Shown: positions 17,940 to 26,364 of the stretch, in pieces | How the letters are laid out: each line of letters begins with the position of its first letter | Numbering within the stretch: position 1 is the first letter of the stretch | NCBI RefSeq assembly: GCF_006438875.1 | Contig: NZ_RCZH01000016.1 | Coordinates: 897-64,896 of the forward strand | Direction: 5' to 3' | Length of the DNA: 64,000 bases | Source: Flavobacterium pectinovorum | Lineage (GTDB): Bacteria; Bacteroidota; Bacteroidia; Flavobacteriales; Flavobacteriaceae | Position numbers and translations under genes: made by a program | The notes under the pieces: generated by a model | Database searches by the model: none | Told to the model about the DNA's origin: nothing | What the model saw: the letters and a program-made list of their open reading frames with translations, nothing else

Positions 17940-18315
17940 ACAATTTCTATTAATCTGGGCCCTTATTTGTTCAGGAATTATTGCTTATTTCTGTCTTATA
18001 GATTCGAGTAGTATTCCTGTAGTGAATATTCCGAGTATTGATAAAATAGTACATTTTTGTTTTCATTTTGGATTTACAATCTCCTGGATTGTATTCTTTA
18101 AAAAAGAACTTAAAGGAAAAGAAGCAGATGACTATAAAGCATATTTGATTTCGTTCATATTTTCTGTTTTTTTTGGAATTACGATCGAGATCCTGCAAAG
18201 TCTTCTTACCACAACAAGAGCATCAGATGTAACAGATGTTTTAGCAAATGCGCTTGGTGCAACTATAGCAGTTTTTACTGCAATAGCCTTCAAGAAGCAT
18301 ATCGATAAAATATAA
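17932..18315 (+). CDS. VanZ-like membrane protein
   Basis: 127 residues with four predicted membrane helices and the VanZ-family layout: an N-terminal helix, DKIVHFCFHFGF, FFGITIEILQ, and SDVTDVLANALGA before the last helix. The start is GTG at 17932, overlapping the gcvH stop. VanZ-like proteins are integral membrane proteins of mostly unknown function, and the glycopeptide-resistance name does not imply resistance here. The gcvH-vanZ pairing is common in flavobacteria from memory. A terminator follows. Confidence 0.85.
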   Translation: MPKQFLLIWALICSGIIAYFCLIDSSSIPVVNIPSIDKIVHFCFHFGFTISWIVFFKKELKGKEADDYKAYLISFIFSVFFGITIEILQSLLTTTRASDVTDVLANALGATIAVFTAIAFKKHIDKI

Positions 18316-18325
18316 GAATATAACT

Positions 18326-18346
18326 ACCCACTTCGGTGGGTTTTTT
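18326..18346 (+). terminator. Intrinsic terminator after the VanZ-like gene
   Basis: ACCCAC-TTCG-GTGGGT (18326-18341) is a TTCG tetraloop hairpin followed by T's to 18346. Confidence 0.9.
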
Positions 18347-18395
18347 ATTGTCTAAAAATCAGGCTTTACAAGGAGTTTTTTTTGAATTTAAAATG

Positions 18396-18403
18396 TATTT
18401 TTG
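18396..18403 (+). promoter_or_regulatory. Putative -7 box of deoC
   Basis: TATTTTTG matches TAnnTTTG 26 bases before the ATG at 18430. It lies inside the longer reading frame that begins at 18382, supporting the later start. Confidence 0.55.
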
Positions 18404-18429
18404 TCCCAATTCAATATAATTTTAAAATC

Positions 18430-19173
18430 ATGAATGTCAAGCAATATTTGGATTCGACTTATTTAAAAACTGCCTCTCAAGCCGGACTTTCGGAAGCAGA
18501 AAATAAAGTCGTGGTAAAAAATGCAATTGCTGAGGCAATTCTTGAAGGTTTTAAGTTAATTATGATTCGTCCGGAATATGTTGTTTTAGCCAAAGAAATG
18601 ATTGTGAAAGCCAATTCTACTTTACTGATTGGTACAGTTATCGATTTTCCGGAAGGCAAATCAAGTATTGAAGTTAAGATTAAAGAAGCAAATGAGGCAA
18701 TCGAAAATGGAGCAGAGGATTTAGATTTTGTCTGTAATTATGAAGCTTTTAAAAGAGGCGAAATTGCTTTATTAAAGGAAGAAATTTTAATTGGAACTCA
18801 GATAGGTTTGGCAAATAATAAAACAGTAAAATGGATTATTGAAGTTGCTGCCTTAACCGATAAAGAAATTATTCAGCTTTCGGCATTGATAAAAAATGTC
18901 GTCATGTCAAATTTTAAAGAAGAGAATTATGCTTCTGTTTTTGTAAAGTCATCGACAGGTTTTTTTAAAACCGAAGACGATGCTCCAAATGGAGCAACTA
19001 TTCCAACGATTATAATGATGTTAGAAAACGCATCGCCTTTGCAGGTAAAAGCTGCCGGAGGAGTAAGGTCGTATGATGAAGCAATAGAAATGATTCGTTT
19101 AGGCGTTAAACGTATCGGAACTTCGGCTGCAAAAGCAATTGCAAGCGGAGAAAATACCCCAAATCAATATTAA
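18430..19173 (+). CDS. deoC: Deoxyribose-phosphate aldolase
   Basis: 247 residues from ATG 18430 (MNVKQYLDSTYLKT). The 16 residues available upstream look like promoter DNA. It has the class I aldolase TIM barrel: the Schiff-base Lys is in VFVKSSTGF, the acidic proton-relay residue is in AEDLDFVCNY, and the phosphate-binding end is GGVRSYDEAIEMI. It converts 2-deoxyribose 5-phosphate to glyceraldehyde 3-phosphate and acetaldehyde during deoxynucleoside catabolism. The stop directly abuts the ATG of the RemB-like gene (TAAATG), so the two are probably co-transcribed. Confidence 0.95.
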   Translation: MNVKQYLDSTYLKTASQAGLSEAENKVVVKNAIAEAILEGFKLIMIRPEYVVLAKEMIVKANSTLLIGTVIDFPEGKSSIEVKIKEANEAIENGAEDLDFVCNYEAFKRGEIALLKEEILIGTQIGLANNKTVKWIIEVAALTDKEIIQLSALIKNVVMSNFKEENYASVFVKSSTGFFKTEDDAPNGATIPTIIMMLENASPLQVKAAGGVRSYDEAIEMIRLGVKRIGTSAAKAIASGENTPNQY

Positions 19174-21315
19174 ATGAAAACCAAAATTTACGTGAATAAG
19201 ATTTTTTTATCTTTTACTTTTACCATGTCTGTCTTATTTGCTTTTTCTCAGGAAAATAATAATTCGTCCATAAAGCCCGGTTTTACAGCAGAGCAGTTTC
19301 CTGTTTTTCCAAATTGTGAAAATTTAGAAGCAAAAAAATTGGAGAATTGTTTTTATAAAGAAGTACAGGATTTTGTGTTTCATAATTTTGAAGTTCCTCA
19401 AAAATTAAAAGAAAATAATTATAAAGGAGAAGTAAAAGTTCTTTTTGAAGTTGATGCAAATGGGGAGTTTAAAGTGCTTTATGTAAATGCTGCCAATGAT
19501 GAATTATCAGAAGAGGCAAAACGTGTTTTTGGTAAGTTTCCCAAAATAAAACCTTCGACATATAATGGAAAGCCAACATATTCGAAATATACAATTTCAA
19601 TTGCTGTGCCTCTAAAAAGTGGTGATCAAATTGCTGCCGAAGCTTTGGCTGCAGCCGAAATTGTAAAACAGGTTGAAAAACCAATGACAGAATTGGATAG
19701 TATTGTGTATAAAAAATACCATAATCCTGAGTTTGAAAGTCATTTGAATATTCCGTTTTCTCATAGTTACTATGCCCAATTTGACGGAGCTATGAATCAG
19801 GTTGGAAGTAATAATCATACTGCTTCTAAACCTTATACTTATGCTGAAGTTTCAAAATATTATAATTTAAAAGCGGTTAATGAATCGCTTCAAAAGAATG
19901 TTTCGACCTGGTTGGGAAGAAAATTTTGGAATGAAAATTTAGTACAAATTCAAGGGGAAGATTATTGGTTGGCATTAAATCCTATTCTTGATTTGCAAAT
20001 GGGTAAAGCTTCGGATCTTGATGGTTCTTATACTTATGTAAATACCAGAGCACTGAATTTTAGAGGAGGTTTAGGTAAGCAAATTAACTTTACCACGACA
20101 GTTTTTGAAAGTCAGGGAAGATTTGCAGGTTATTATAATGATTATGCTAATACATTGAAACCTTCGGGAGGGAATCCGGCAATTATTCCGGGAATTGGAA
20201 TTGCAAAACAATTTAAAACTGACGCTTACGATTTTCCTTTAGCGGAAGCTAATATTACCTATGCCCCAAGTAAAATTTTTGATTTTCAGTTAGGTTATGG
20301 AAGAAACTTTATTGGAGACGGATATCGTTCTCTGCTTGAAAGCGATGGGGCAAGCCCATATCCATATTTTAAAATAAACACTACTTTCTGGAAGATAAAA
20401 TATACAAATACCTATATGTGGCTTAAGGATGTTCGTCCTGATGTAACGGTTGATAAAACATACGCCACAAAATTCATGGCAAACCATTACTTAAGCTGGA
20501 ATGTTTCGAATAAATTAAATTTAGGATTTTTTGAATCTGTAGTTTGGACAGATACCAATAATAGAGGTTTTGATGTCAACTTTGTAAATCCAATTATTTT
20601 TTATCGTACAGTAGAGTTTGCATCATCTTCAAAAAGCGGAAATGCGCTCTTAGGATTTACAGGTAAATATAAGTGGAACAATAATGTTAATTTGTACGGA
20701 CAATTCTTGCTGGACGAATTTTCGGTAGGAGATATGGCAAAAGGAGAACAGAGCTGGAAGAATAAATTTGGTTACCAATTAGGAGCTAAATATTTCAATG
20801 CTTTTAAAGTCAAAGATTTGCTGTTGCAATTAGAGTACAATCATGTTCGTCCTTATGTGTATTCCCATAGCGCGGTTATTACGAATTACGGACATAATAA
20901 TCAGAGTCTTGGACATCAATGGGGAGGTAATTTTGAAGAGCTTGTTGCAATTGGACGCTACCACAAAGGTCGTTATTATGCTGATGGAAAAATTACAATT
21001 GGAACGCGAGGACTGGATTTTGATACCGCTCAGAATAGTTACAATTATGGAAGTAATATTTACAAAAGTTACGATCTTAATCGTCCCTATGATACAGGAG
21101 TAAAAGTAGGTCAGGGGAATAAAACGAGTGTTTTTATTGCAGATTTTCAAGGAGGATATGTAATTAATCCAATGACAAATCTAAAATTGTTCGGAAGTTT
21201 GATTTATAGAAATTTTGATCCGACGCAAGAAACTGCTACTACTTTTAAGCAAAATACAACTTGGTTTAGCATCGGATTACGTTCAGATGTGTTTAATTGG
21301 TATTTTGATTACTAG
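19174..21315 (+). CDS. remB: RemB-like gliding motility outer-membrane protein
   Basis: 713 residues. The signal peptide ends near FAFSQ (residue 25). Residues about 65-150 resemble a TonB C-terminal-like domain (YKGEVKVLFEVDANGEFKVL, with a VP strand at the end). From about 185 to the end is an aromatic-rich barrel resembling Wzi-type capsule-assembly barrels, ending FNWYFDY. The position after sprA-gcvH-vanZ-deoC matches what I recall for remB in F. johnsoniae, which is linked to gliding and phage sensitivity. That assignment rests on synteny and domain look, so the symbol is less certain than for sprA. Confidence 0.7.
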   Translation: MKTKIYVNKIFLSFTFTMSVLFAFSQENNNSSIKPGFTAEQFPVFPNCENLEAKKLENCFYKEVQDFVFHNFEVPQKLKENNYKGEVKVLFEVDANGEFKVLYVNAANDELSEEAKRVFGKFPKIKPSTYNGKPTYSKYTISIAVPLKSGDQIAAEALAAAEIVKQVEKPMTELDSIVYKKYHNPEFESHLNIPFSHSYYAQFDGAMNQVGSNNHTASKPYTYAEVSKYYNLKAVNESLQKNVSTWLGRKFWNENLVQIQGEDYWLALNPILDLQMGKASDLDGSYTYVNTRALNFRGGLGKQINFTTTVFESQGRFAGYYNDYANTLKPSGGNPAIIPGIGIAKQFKTDAYDFPLAEANITYAPSKIFDFQLGYGRNFIGDGYRSLLESDGASPYPYFKINTTFWKIKYTNTYMWLKDVRPDVTVDKTYATKFMANHYLSWNVSNKLNLGFFESVVWTDTNNRGFDVNFVNPIIFYRTVEFASSSKSGNALLGFTGKYKWNNNVNLYGQFLLDEFSVGDMAKGEQSWKNKFGYQLGAKYFNAFKVKDLLLQLEYNHVRPYVYSHSAVITNYGHNNQSLGHQWGGNFEELVAIGRYHKGRYYADGKITIGTRGLDFDTAQNSYNYGSNIYKSYDLNRPYDTGVKVGQGNKTSVFIADFQGGYVINPMTNLKLFGSLIYRNFDPTQETATTFKQNTTWFSIGLRSDVFNWYFDY

Positions 21316-21431
21316 TATTTTTAATAAGATTTTTCGAAATAATTGTGTTAAAGATTTGCAAGTCCTTATTTTGTAAAGGTTTTATTGAAAAAAATCTAAT
21401 TTTATAGGTCTGGATTCTACAATCTAATTTG

Positions 21432-21439
21432 TACATTTG
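21432..21439 (+). promoter_or_regulatory. Putative -7 box of the cyoE oxidase operon
   Basis: TACATTTG matches TAnnTTTG 36 bases before the cyoE start, in a 159-bp intergenic gap. Confidence 0.5.
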
Positions 21440-21474
21440 CACCACTCAAAAAAAACATACAAACAATTACCGTA

Positions 21475-22377
21475 TTGAACGCTACTAAAAATACATTTTC
21501 AATAAAATCAATATTTAACGATTTCAAAGAGATAACGAAGGCTGGTTTAGCTATTAGCGTATTGTTTTCTTCCATTGCGGGATATTTGTTAGGTGTTAAT
21601 GATGCACATCCTTTTAAGTGGAGTGTTTTGATTGTTTTGATGATTGGAGGTTATTGCATGGTTGGAGCATCAAATGCTTTTAATCAGGTGATCGAAAAAG
21701 ATATCGATTCGTTAATGGATCGTACTAAAAATCGTCCCGTTCCTTCAGGACGTATGTCCCCTCAAATGGCTTTGGTTGTGGCAAGTTTGCTTACAATAAT
21801 TGGTATTACTTTGTTGTATACAATCAATGCAAAGTCGGCAATGTTTGCTGCGATTTCAATATTTTTATATACAAGTATTTATACACCTTTAAAAACAGTA
21901 ACTTCGTTATCGGTTTTTGTAGGCGCTTTTCCCGGTGCAATTCCGTTTATGTTAGGTTGGGTTGCCGCAACAGGAGAGTTTGGTATTGAGGCAGGAACGT
22001 TGTTTTTGATTCAGTTTTTCTGGCAATTTCCTCATTTTTGGGCAATTGGATGGTTTTTGTATGAAGATTATGAGAAAGCTGGAATCTTTATGCTTCCAAC
22101 AGGAAAAAAAGATAAAGGAACCGCTATGCAGATTATGTTATATACAGTTTGGCTTATTATAGCGTCACTGTTGCCGGTTTTAGGATATACAGGACAATTG
22201 TTTATTTCGCCAATCGCAGCAGTTTTAGTCTTTTTATTAGGGCTTTGGATGTTGTTTTATGCGGTACGTTTGTACAAGTTACGAACAGCAAAAGCGGCAA
22301 GAACATTAATGCTAGTAAGTGTTTCGTATATATCGCTGCTGCAAATAATATATATAGTAGATAAATTTTTAAGATAG
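21475..22377 (+). CDS. cyoE: Protoheme IX farnesyltransferase (heme O synthase)
   Basis: 300 residues from a TTG start at 21475; no ATG fits better upstream. It is a UbiA-family prenyltransferase with about nine membrane helices and the diphosphate-binding motif NAFNQVIEKDIDSLMDRTKNRP. It attaches a farnesyl group to heme B to make heme O for heme-copper oxidases. It begins the oxidase accessory operon; the next gene starts 2 bases after its stop. Oxidase subunits I and II are not in this window. Confidence 0.95.
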   Translation: MNATKNTFSIKSIFNDFKEITKAGLAISVLFSSIAGYLLGVNDAHPFKWSVLIVLMIGGYCMVGASNAFNQVIEKDIDSLMDRTKNRPVPSGRMSPQMALVVASLLTIIGITLLYTINAKSAMFAAISIFLYTSIYTPLKTVTSLSVFVGAFPGAIPFMLGWVAATGEFGIEAGTLFLIQFFWQFPHFWAIGWFLYEDYEKAGIFMLPTGKKDKGTAMQIMLYTVWLIIASLLPVLGYTGQLFISPIAAVLVFLLGLWMLFYAVRLYKLRTAKAARTLMLVSVSYISLLQIIYIVDKFLR

Positions 22378-22379
22378 TT

Positions 22380-22967
22380 ATGGAAATGACAATGACAAAA
22401 GGTGAGGAACAAGTAAGGAGCGCAAAATCGGCAAAACTAATTTTGTTGTTCGCAATGGTAAGTATGACTATGATGTTTGCCGGACTTACGAGTGCATTTG
22501 TGGTGAGTAAATCAAGAGCTGACTGGTTGAAGAATTTTGAATTACCAACAGCATTTTTTTATAGTACAGCAGTAATTATAGGATGTAGTGTTACTTTTTA
22601 TTTGGCTAAAAAAGCAATTCAAAAAGATGATAGAGCTACAACTACGGCATTGCTTTTAGGAACTTTAGCTTTAGGGATTTTATTTGTGGTTTTACAATTT
22701 GTAGGTTTTGGACAAATCGTAAAAAGTGGTTATTATTTTACAGGAGAAGGTAGTTCAATTACTACAACTTTTCTTTACGTAGTGACCGTAACACACTTAT
22801 TACACTTGGCTGGAGGGTTAATTTCACTTTTAATTATAATTTATAATCATTTTAAACAAAAATACAATTCGACTCAAACTCTTGGTATAGAACTAGGTGC
22901 GATGTATTGGCACTTTTTGGATTTATTGTGGGTATATTTATTTTTATTTTTATATTTCTTTAAATAA
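22380..22967 (+). CDS. Cytochrome c oxidase subunit III family protein (short form)
   Basis: 195 residues with five predicted membrane helices, the first containing MMFAGLTSAFVVSKS and the last YWHFLDLLWVYLFLFLYFF. The WHFLDLLWVYLF block is the subunit III signature. It is an integral inner-membrane subunit supporting the catalytic core of the heme-copper oxidase. It sits 2 bases after cyoE and 42 bases before a second, longer subunit III homologue. Confidence 0.9.
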   Translation: MEMTMTKGEEQVRSAKSAKLILLFAMVSMTMMFAGLTSAFVVSKSRADWLKNFELPTAFFYSTAVIIGCSVTFYLAKKAIQKDDRATTTALLLGTLALGILFVVLQFVGFGQIVKSGYYFTGEGSSITTTFLYVVTVTHLLHLAGGLISLLIIIYNHFKQKYNSTQTLGIELGAMYWHFLDLLWVYLFLFLYFFK

Positions 22968-23009
22968 GAAAAAAACGTAAATTTGGGAACTTTTTAACGA
23001 ATATCTTTT

Positions 23010-23987
23010 ATGGAAGCGACAGTTACTACTGCAAACAACGAAAAAACTTGGGGAGGCGGCAATGAGCCATTAGGAGCAAGTTATGGTAAAATGATGATGT
23101 GGTTTTTTATCGTATCGGATGCCTTAACATTCTCTGGATTTCTGGCAGCTTATGGTTTTTCTAGATTTAAATTTATTGAAACCTGGCCTTTGGCTGATGA
23201 AGTGTTTACTCACTTCCCATTTATGCATGGAAATCCACAACCAATGCTATATGTGGCCTTAATGACTTTTATTTTGATTTTCTCATCTGTAACAATGGTT
23301 TTGGCTGTTGATGCAGGTCATCATTTGAAAAAAACAAAAGTTGCAATTTATATGTTCTTAACTATTATTGGAGGTTTGATTTTCGTGGGTTCTCAAGCCT
23401 GGGAATGGAAAAACTTCATTAAAGGGGAGTACGGCGCAGTAGAAACAGTAGGAGGAAGCTTATTGCAGTTTGTTGATAAAGATGGTAAAAGAGTAGCTCT
23501 TGAGGAGTTTGCAGTAAAATTACCGGAACAGCCAGAAGAACTTACAAGAGCAAAAGGGAAATGGTTTATGGAAAGTGCTGAAACAGTGCCGACCTATTCA
23601 GTTGCTGATGTTCAGGCAGGTTTTAAAGCACATCCTGAATTATTAATAAGAACTGAGCATCTTACAGCAGAAAAGAAAAAAACAGTATTGACAAGAGCAG
23701 AATCTGAAGCTCGTTTAAGTACTGCAAAATATGTTGTAGAAGGAGCTAACTTAACAAGAAATGAATACGGAAGTAAATTATTTGCTGATTTCTTTTTCTT
23801 CATTACAGGATTCCACGGATTCCACGTATTCTCCGGAGTTATAATTAATATCATTATTTTCTTTAATGTATTATTAGGGACTTACGAGAAAAGAAGAAGT
23901 TATGAAATGGTAGAGAAAGTTGGTTTATACTGGCACTTTGTCGATTTAGTTTGGGTATTTGTATTTACAGTTTTCTACTTAGTTTAA
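23010..23987 (+). CDS. Cytochrome c oxidase subunit III with soluble insertion
   Basis: 325 residues. The N-terminal helices (WFFIVSDALTFSGFLAAYGF) and C-terminal helices (FFFITGFHGFHVFSGV, then YWHFVDLVWVFVFTVFYL) are typical of subunit III. Between them, about residues 130-250, is a hydrophilic insert of some 110 residues that is absent from the 195-residue neighbour. It is charged, without Cys or an obvious cofactor motif, and probably lies on one face of the membrane. It is co-transcribed with the surrounding oxidase genes. Confidence 0.92.
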   Translation: MEATVTTANNEKTWGGGNEPLGASYGKMMMWFFIVSDALTFSGFLAAYGFSRFKFIETWPLADEVFTHFPFMHGNPQPMLYVALMTFILIFSSVTMVLAVDAGHHLKKTKVAIYMFLTIIGGLIFVGSQAWEWKNFIKGEYGAVETVGGSLLQFVDKDGKRVALEEFAVKLPEQPEELTRAKGKWFMESAETVPTYSVADVQAGFKAHPELLIRTEHLTAEKKKTVLTRAESEARLSTAKYVVEGANLTRNEYGSKLFADFFFFITGFHGFHVFSGVIINIIIFFNVLLGTYEKRRSYEMVEKVGLYWHFVDLVWVFVFTVFYLV

Positions 23988-24004
23988 TTTTAAGATTTAT
24001 CATT

Positions 24005-24361
24005 ATGTCACACGATCACGAATACGTATCAAATACAAAAAGAATCTGGTTTGTTTTTGGATTACTATCACTTGTAACTACAGTTGAAGTTTTTTTGGGT
24101 ATCTATAAACCAGGATTTTTAGAATTTAATCATTTTGTAGGTTTGAATTTGTTGAACTGGATATTTTATATCTTAACAATATTCAAAGCATATTATATAG
24201 TATGGGCATTTATGCACATGGAAGGTGAAAAAAGCAGCCTTAGATGGTCTGTTGTATCACCAGTTATTTTCCTAGTTTTATATTTATTGTTTATTCTGTT
24301 GACAGAAGGACATTATATTTATGGGGTTTTTAAAGATTCTACTATTAAATGGAATTTTTAA
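24005..24361 (+). CDS. Cytochrome c oxidase subunit IV family protein
   Basis: 118 residues from ATG 24005 (MSHDHEYVSNTKRIW). The frame runs upstream to 23951 but that would overlap the subunit III gene. Three membrane helices and the AYYIVWAFMHMEGE segment match the prokaryotic subunit IV family. It is a small assembly or stability subunit of the oxidase. A terminator follows 22 bases after the stop, ending this transcription unit. Confidence 0.88.
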   Translation: MSHDHEYVSNTKRIWFVFGLLSLVTTVEVFLGIYKPGFLEFNHFVGLNLLNWIFYILTIFKAYYIVWAFMHMEGEKSSLRWSVVSPVIFLVLYLLFILLTEGHYIYGVFKDSTIKWNF

Positions 24362-24383
24362 CATGATATTAATTCGAAAAGAG

Positions 24384-24407
24384 TCCCGATAACATCGGGA
24401 TTTTTTT
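24384..24407 (+). terminator. Intrinsic terminator after oxidase subunit IV
   Basis: TCCCGAT (24384-24390) pairs with ATCGGGA (24394-24400), followed by seven T at 24401-24407. The T run merges with the next promoter box. Confidence 0.88.
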
Positions 24408-24414
24408 ATTTTTG
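24407..24414 (+). promoter_or_regulatory. Putative promoter of the SCO unit, abutting the terminator
   Basis: TATTTTTG matches TAnnTTTG. Its first T is the last T of the upstream terminator tract, and it lies 25 bases before the ATG at 24439. Confidence 0.6.
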
Positions 24415-24438
24415 TACCTCAATAACTTCGGTAATAAA

Positions 24439-25080
24439 ATGAAAAAAAATATAGTTCTCTTTGTACTTTTTGTTTTGCCAATTGTAGCCTATTTGTTTTT
24501 TGCTTCTGGTGTAAATAGTTTTACTAAACTTCCCACAATAACTCCTAAAATTGCCGATTTTGGTAATTGGAAATCTCTCAAAGGAGAAAAAGTAACTTTA
24601 AATAATAAAATTACGATTCTTGGTTTTTCAGGTTCCGAAATTTTAAAAAACAGAGGAAATTTTTTCAACTTAAACGAAAAAATTTACCAACGCTATAATG
24701 GCTTCAAAGATTTGCAATTTGTTGTAGTTTGTCCTTTAGGAACGGAGAAAGACGCTAAAAAAATAGAAGAATCATTAGGCTCTTTTACAGATGTGTCCGG
24801 TTGGCATTTTATTTTTGCTTCGCCAGATGAAATAAAAACTTTTTATGATCAGCTTCACTTAAAAGGGAAACTAGATGCGAATCTTGGAACTCCAAATGTT
24901 TACATCGTAGATAAAGAGCGAAATTTGAGAGGGAGAAAAGATAAAGATGAATATAAAGAAGGTTACAACACTTTTCATCCATCTGAATTGAGCAACGAAA
25001 TGTTGGATGATTTTAAAATCATTTTATACGAATATCGTGCGGCTCTTAAAAAGAATCATAACGCAACAAAAGAACTTTAA
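24439..25080 (+). CDS. SCO/thioredoxin-fold-like membrane-anchored protein lacking the CxxxC site
   Basis: 213 residues from ATG 24439; the nine residues available upstream lie over the promoter. One N-terminal membrane helix (about 3-24) is followed by a thioredoxin-like pattern: a beta strand (KITILGFSG), a helix, FVVVCPLGTE, then TPNVYIVDKERNLRGR, which corresponds to the SCO strand before the helix. Where SCO has its CxxxC copper site this protein reads GFSGSEILKNR with no Cys, and the SCO His is also not evident. The canonical SCO gene follows after 10 bases. It is probably a non-metal-binding partner or paralogue of SCO. The family name is uncertain. Confidence 0.7.
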   Translation: MKKNIVLFVLFVLPIVAYLFFASGVNSFTKLPTITPKIADFGNWKSLKGEKVTLNNKITILGFSGSEILKNRGNFFNLNEKIYQRYNGFKDLQFVVVCPLGTEKDAKKIEESLGSFTDVSGWHFIFASPDEIKTFYDQLHLKGKLDANLGTPNVYIVDKERNLRGRKDKDEYKEGYNTFHPSELSNEMLDDFKIILYEYRAALKKNHNATKEL

Positions 25081-25090
25081 TCTTTATATT

Positions 25091-25780
25091 ATGTTTAAAA
25101 ATAAATCATATATCGGAATTTCGTTTATCATTTTAATCTTTGGGATTTATGCAGTGCCAAAAATCGTCGACAGAATTAAAAATGGCGAAGTGGTACAAGG
25201 AAACCGTTTGGATAATGTTGGTTTGAAAACTTCAAAATCGGATGCTAAATTAATGACAATTGGTCCGGCTCCTAAATTTGAATTAGCAAATCAGGACAAT
25301 GTCAAAATTTCAAATGCAACTTATAAAGGGAAAGTTTATGTTTTAGAGTTTTTCTTTACTACATGCCCGTCAATTTGTCCAAAGATGAATTTAAGCATGT
25401 TGGAAATTGAGAAAACTTTTTTTGGTAATCCAAATTTCGGAATTGTTTCTATAACGATCGATCCTGTTCATGATACTCCTCAGGTTTTAAAAGATCATGC
25501 TAAACTTTTAGGCGTTAAATCTTCAAACTGGAATTTTTTAACTGGTGACAGAGCTACTATTATGGATTTGTCTAATAAAGGATTTAATTTGTACGCTGGC
25601 GAAAATTCTAAAGTAAATGGTGGTTTTGAACATTCAGGTTTATTTGCTTTAATTGATAAAGATGGAAATATTCGTTGTAGAAAAGATGATTTTGGAAATC
25701 CAATTTTATACTACGATGGATTGGATAAAAAAGGCGTAAGGGAAATTCAGGAAGACATTAAAATATTATTAGAAGAATAA
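25091..25780 (+). CDS. SCO1/SenC family copper chaperone
   Basis: 229 residues from ATG 25091 (MFKNKSYIGISF); the longer frame overlaps the previous gene. An N-terminal membrane anchor (about 6-23) is followed by a thioredoxin fold with the copper-binding CPSICP motif (CxxxC) and the distal His in GGFEHSGLFALID. SCO proteins deliver copper to the CuA centre of oxidase subunit II and act outside the inner membrane. It is part of the oxidase accessory unit, 2 bases before a DUF420 gene. Confidence 0.93.
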   Translation: MFKNKSYIGISFIILIFGIYAVPKIVDRIKNGEVVQGNRLDNVGLKTSKSDAKLMTIGPAPKFELANQDNVKISNATYKGKVYVLEFFFTTCPSICPKMNLSMLEIEKTFFGNPNFGIVSITIDPVHDTPQVLKDHAKLLGVKSSNWNFLTGDRATIMDLSNKGFNLYAGENSKVNGGFEHSGLFALIDKDGNIRCRKDDFGNPILYYDGLDKKGVREIQEDIKILLEE

Positions 25781-25782
25781 CA

Positions 25783-26364
25783 ATGGAAGATCATTCATTA
25801 GAAAAAAAGTACAGCAAGTTGATTGTTGCTGTTTCGATTATAATTCCGGTACTAGTAGGTATCTTGTTTGCTGTCAAATTAAAAGATTTTGGAATTAATG
25901 TAGAACCACTTTCGTTTTTGCCTCCTATTTATGCTACAATAAATGGAATTTGTGCTGTAGTTTTGGTTTGGGCGGTAGTAGCTATTAAAAATGGAAAACG
26001 TAAACTGCACGAGCGTTTAATGACTTCTGCAATTGTATTAGGAGTTGCTTTTTTGTTAATGTACGTTGCTTATCACATGACCGCTGATTCTACTAAATTT
26101 GGAGATTTAAACCATGACGGAACTCTTGATTTGGCAGAAACGGCAAAAATTGGTGCATTACGCTATATTTATTTCTTTATTTTAATAACCCATATTTTAT
26201 TGTCTATTGCTATTATTCCGCTAGTATTAATTACTTATGTGAGAGCACTTGCACAACGATTTGACAGACATAAAAAAATTGCTAAAATAACTTTTCCGCT
26301 TTGGTTGTACGTTGCGGTTACAGGTGTTGTAGTTTACTTAATGATTTCCCCTTATTATGTTTAA
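25783..26364 (+). CDS. DUF420 family membrane protein
   Basis: 193 residues with five membrane helices. Conserved His residues (LHERLMTS, AYHMTAD, ITHILLS) sit at helix ends as in DUF420/CtaM-like proteins. An acidic loop (LNHDGTLDLAE) lies between helices 3 and 4. In other bacteria related proteins are needed for heme-copper oxidase maturation, and the genomic setting here agrees. The biochemical role is not known. It overlaps the next gene by 8 bases. Confidence 0.88.
   Translation: MEDHSLEKKYSKLIVAVSIIIPVLVGILFAVKLKDFGINVEPLSFLPPIYATINGICAVVLVWAVVAIKNGKRKLHERLMTSAIVLGVAFLLMYVAYHMTADSTKFGDLNHDGTLDLAETAKIGALRYIYFFILITHILLSIAIIPLVLITYVRALAQRFDRHKKIAKITFPLWLYVAVTGVVVYLMISPYYV

Noticed and set aside
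17932..18315. Glycopeptide resistance gene (VanZ)
   Set aside because: Only the VanZ fold is present. There are no vanHAX-type genes, and the gene is coupled to gcvH.
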